From Alnus glutinosa (lineage: Eukaryota > Streptophyta > Magnoliopsida > Fagales > Betulaceae): a stretch of DNA of 64,000 nucleotides. The translations under genes and the position numbers were made by a program. Of the stretch, positions 63,266-64,000 are shown piece after piece; positions within the stretch are counted from its first letter, which is position 1, and every line of letters begins with the position of its first letter. Below the pieces are notes generated by a model. That model searched no databases, had not been told where the DNA came from, and was given only the letters and a program-made list of their open reading frames with translations. The DNA is taken from NCBI RefSeq assembly GCF_958979055.1, contig NC_084894.1, positions 7,632,501 to 7,696,500 on the forward strand, given 5' to 3'.

Positions 63266-64000
63266 AAAAAATGAATAAAAAATTTGAGAGAGAATGGGGA
63301 ATTAAAAGAGGAGTTTTTTGGGTTTTTCAAATGCTACAGTACTCAACAAATTTGTTTACCGCAGCATTTTGCAAAAAGCCTCTCCAAATTGGAGAGCCGG
63401 ATGTAAGGAGCTTTTTGGTGACTTTTTCCTAGAGTTAGCCAAATTAGCTAAAAAGCAAATTTGTTGAGTGGGATGTGAATGGTTTCTCACAATAAAATGG
63501 GGAATATATTCTTAATAGGCAGTCAACAGAAAGCAGATGGCATAAGCAAAAGCTGGAGTTATGCCCAACAAATATGAAAATACAGCTTGTGTATATAGGG
63601 CCAACACTCTGTAAACTACTAAAAATCCCGTGTTGAAAAAACTAATTTTCAGGTTACAAATGTTTTGAAAATAGCAAGTACGTATAATTTCATATCTCCC
63701 CACCATTCATTTTTATTATTATTATTATTTTTTATTTTTTTTTTCCATTTTCAGTGTGAAAACTGAAGACAGTTCTATAATAGGGACAGGCTTAAAAATC
63801 TCCAATTTCAGAAAGTTAACTACACAATAGGATAAATCAACCAAAACAATGTCAAACAATAAATTAAATTCTTACACTAAATAAAACACAATCTCATGAA
63901 TATGTCACATGTCTTTCGCCCCTTCTCCTCATAGAAAACAGCAAAAAAAAAAAAGTAAATAGAATTCAACATCTCATGTTAGCATTCTAAAAGCCACATT
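62762..64000 (-). other. HDA9 intron, continues beyond the window
   Basis: No HDA9-like coding sequence was found between 62762 and the right edge, so this is intron. It holds a candidate transposon (62834-63490) and T- and A-rich runs. Confidence 0.6.
62834..63490. mobile_element. Candidate GAGCATT-type transposon in the HDA9 intron
   Basis: GAGCATTTACATCC at the left and GGATGTGAATGGTTTCTC at the right are degenerate inverted termini. CATCCGGCTCTTTAAA near the left pairs with GGAGAGCCGGATG near 63390. The interior has CT-rich blocks (about 63010-63060) and a GA run (63232-63261), similar in style to the element at 31955-33163. No protein; no clear target duplication. Confidence 0.5.

Noticed and set aside
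63512..63706. Minus-strand 64-codon frame in the HDA9 intron
   Set aside because: Does not match HDA9 or any family I recognise and has no splice support.

Overview
This is nuclear DNA of a flowering plant, almost certainly a eudicot. The genes have introns with GT..AG borders. The families are plant ones: AGC VIII kinases, a FAR1-type gene, a plastid neutral invertase and an HDA9-type histone deacetylase. The intergenic DNA is AT-rich and full of plant transposons. I cannot name the species.

Layout: 1-4.1 kb holds unresolved relic DNA and a broken FAR1/MULE-type gene. 5.2-11.6 kb is non-coding LTR sequence, apparently one large solo LTR nested inside another; target-site duplications support both. 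14.7-18.0 kb carries a two-exon AGC VIII kinase (minus strand). 18.5-19.7 kb is a truncated LINE. 21.3-28.7 kb is a complete CACTA (En/Spm) transposon with matching termini, a TCA target duplication, dense palindromic subterminal repeats and an intact seven-exon gene for a TnpA/Transposase_24-type protein. No TnpD transposase is visible. 28.7-44.2 kb is gene-free and contains many small elements: a hAT-type MITE, a 255-bp foldback element, a tandem triplication, a Cassandra TRIM with 5S rRNA-derived LTRs plus a second Cassandra remnant, and a 980-bp MULE-type palindrome with a GC-rich core.

46-62.8 kb is the gene-rich part: a KIPK-like AGC VIII kinase (+), a plastid-targeted low-molecular-weight tyrosine phosphatase (+, five exons), a chloroplast alkaline/neutral invertase (-, six exons) and the last four coding exons of an HDA9-type histone deacetylase (-, running off the right edge).

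These genes do not form a pathway. They are ordinary host genes covering auxin-transport or growth kinases, protein dephosphorylation, plastid sucrose cleavage and chromatin. From memory, the Arabidopsis counterparts of the first kinase, the phosphatase and HDA9 (At3g44610, At3g44620, At3g44680) lie close together, so the window looks like an expanded, transposon-filled version of that block. All splice joins were worked out by hand from reading-frame continuity and conserved family motifs. No database search was possible.
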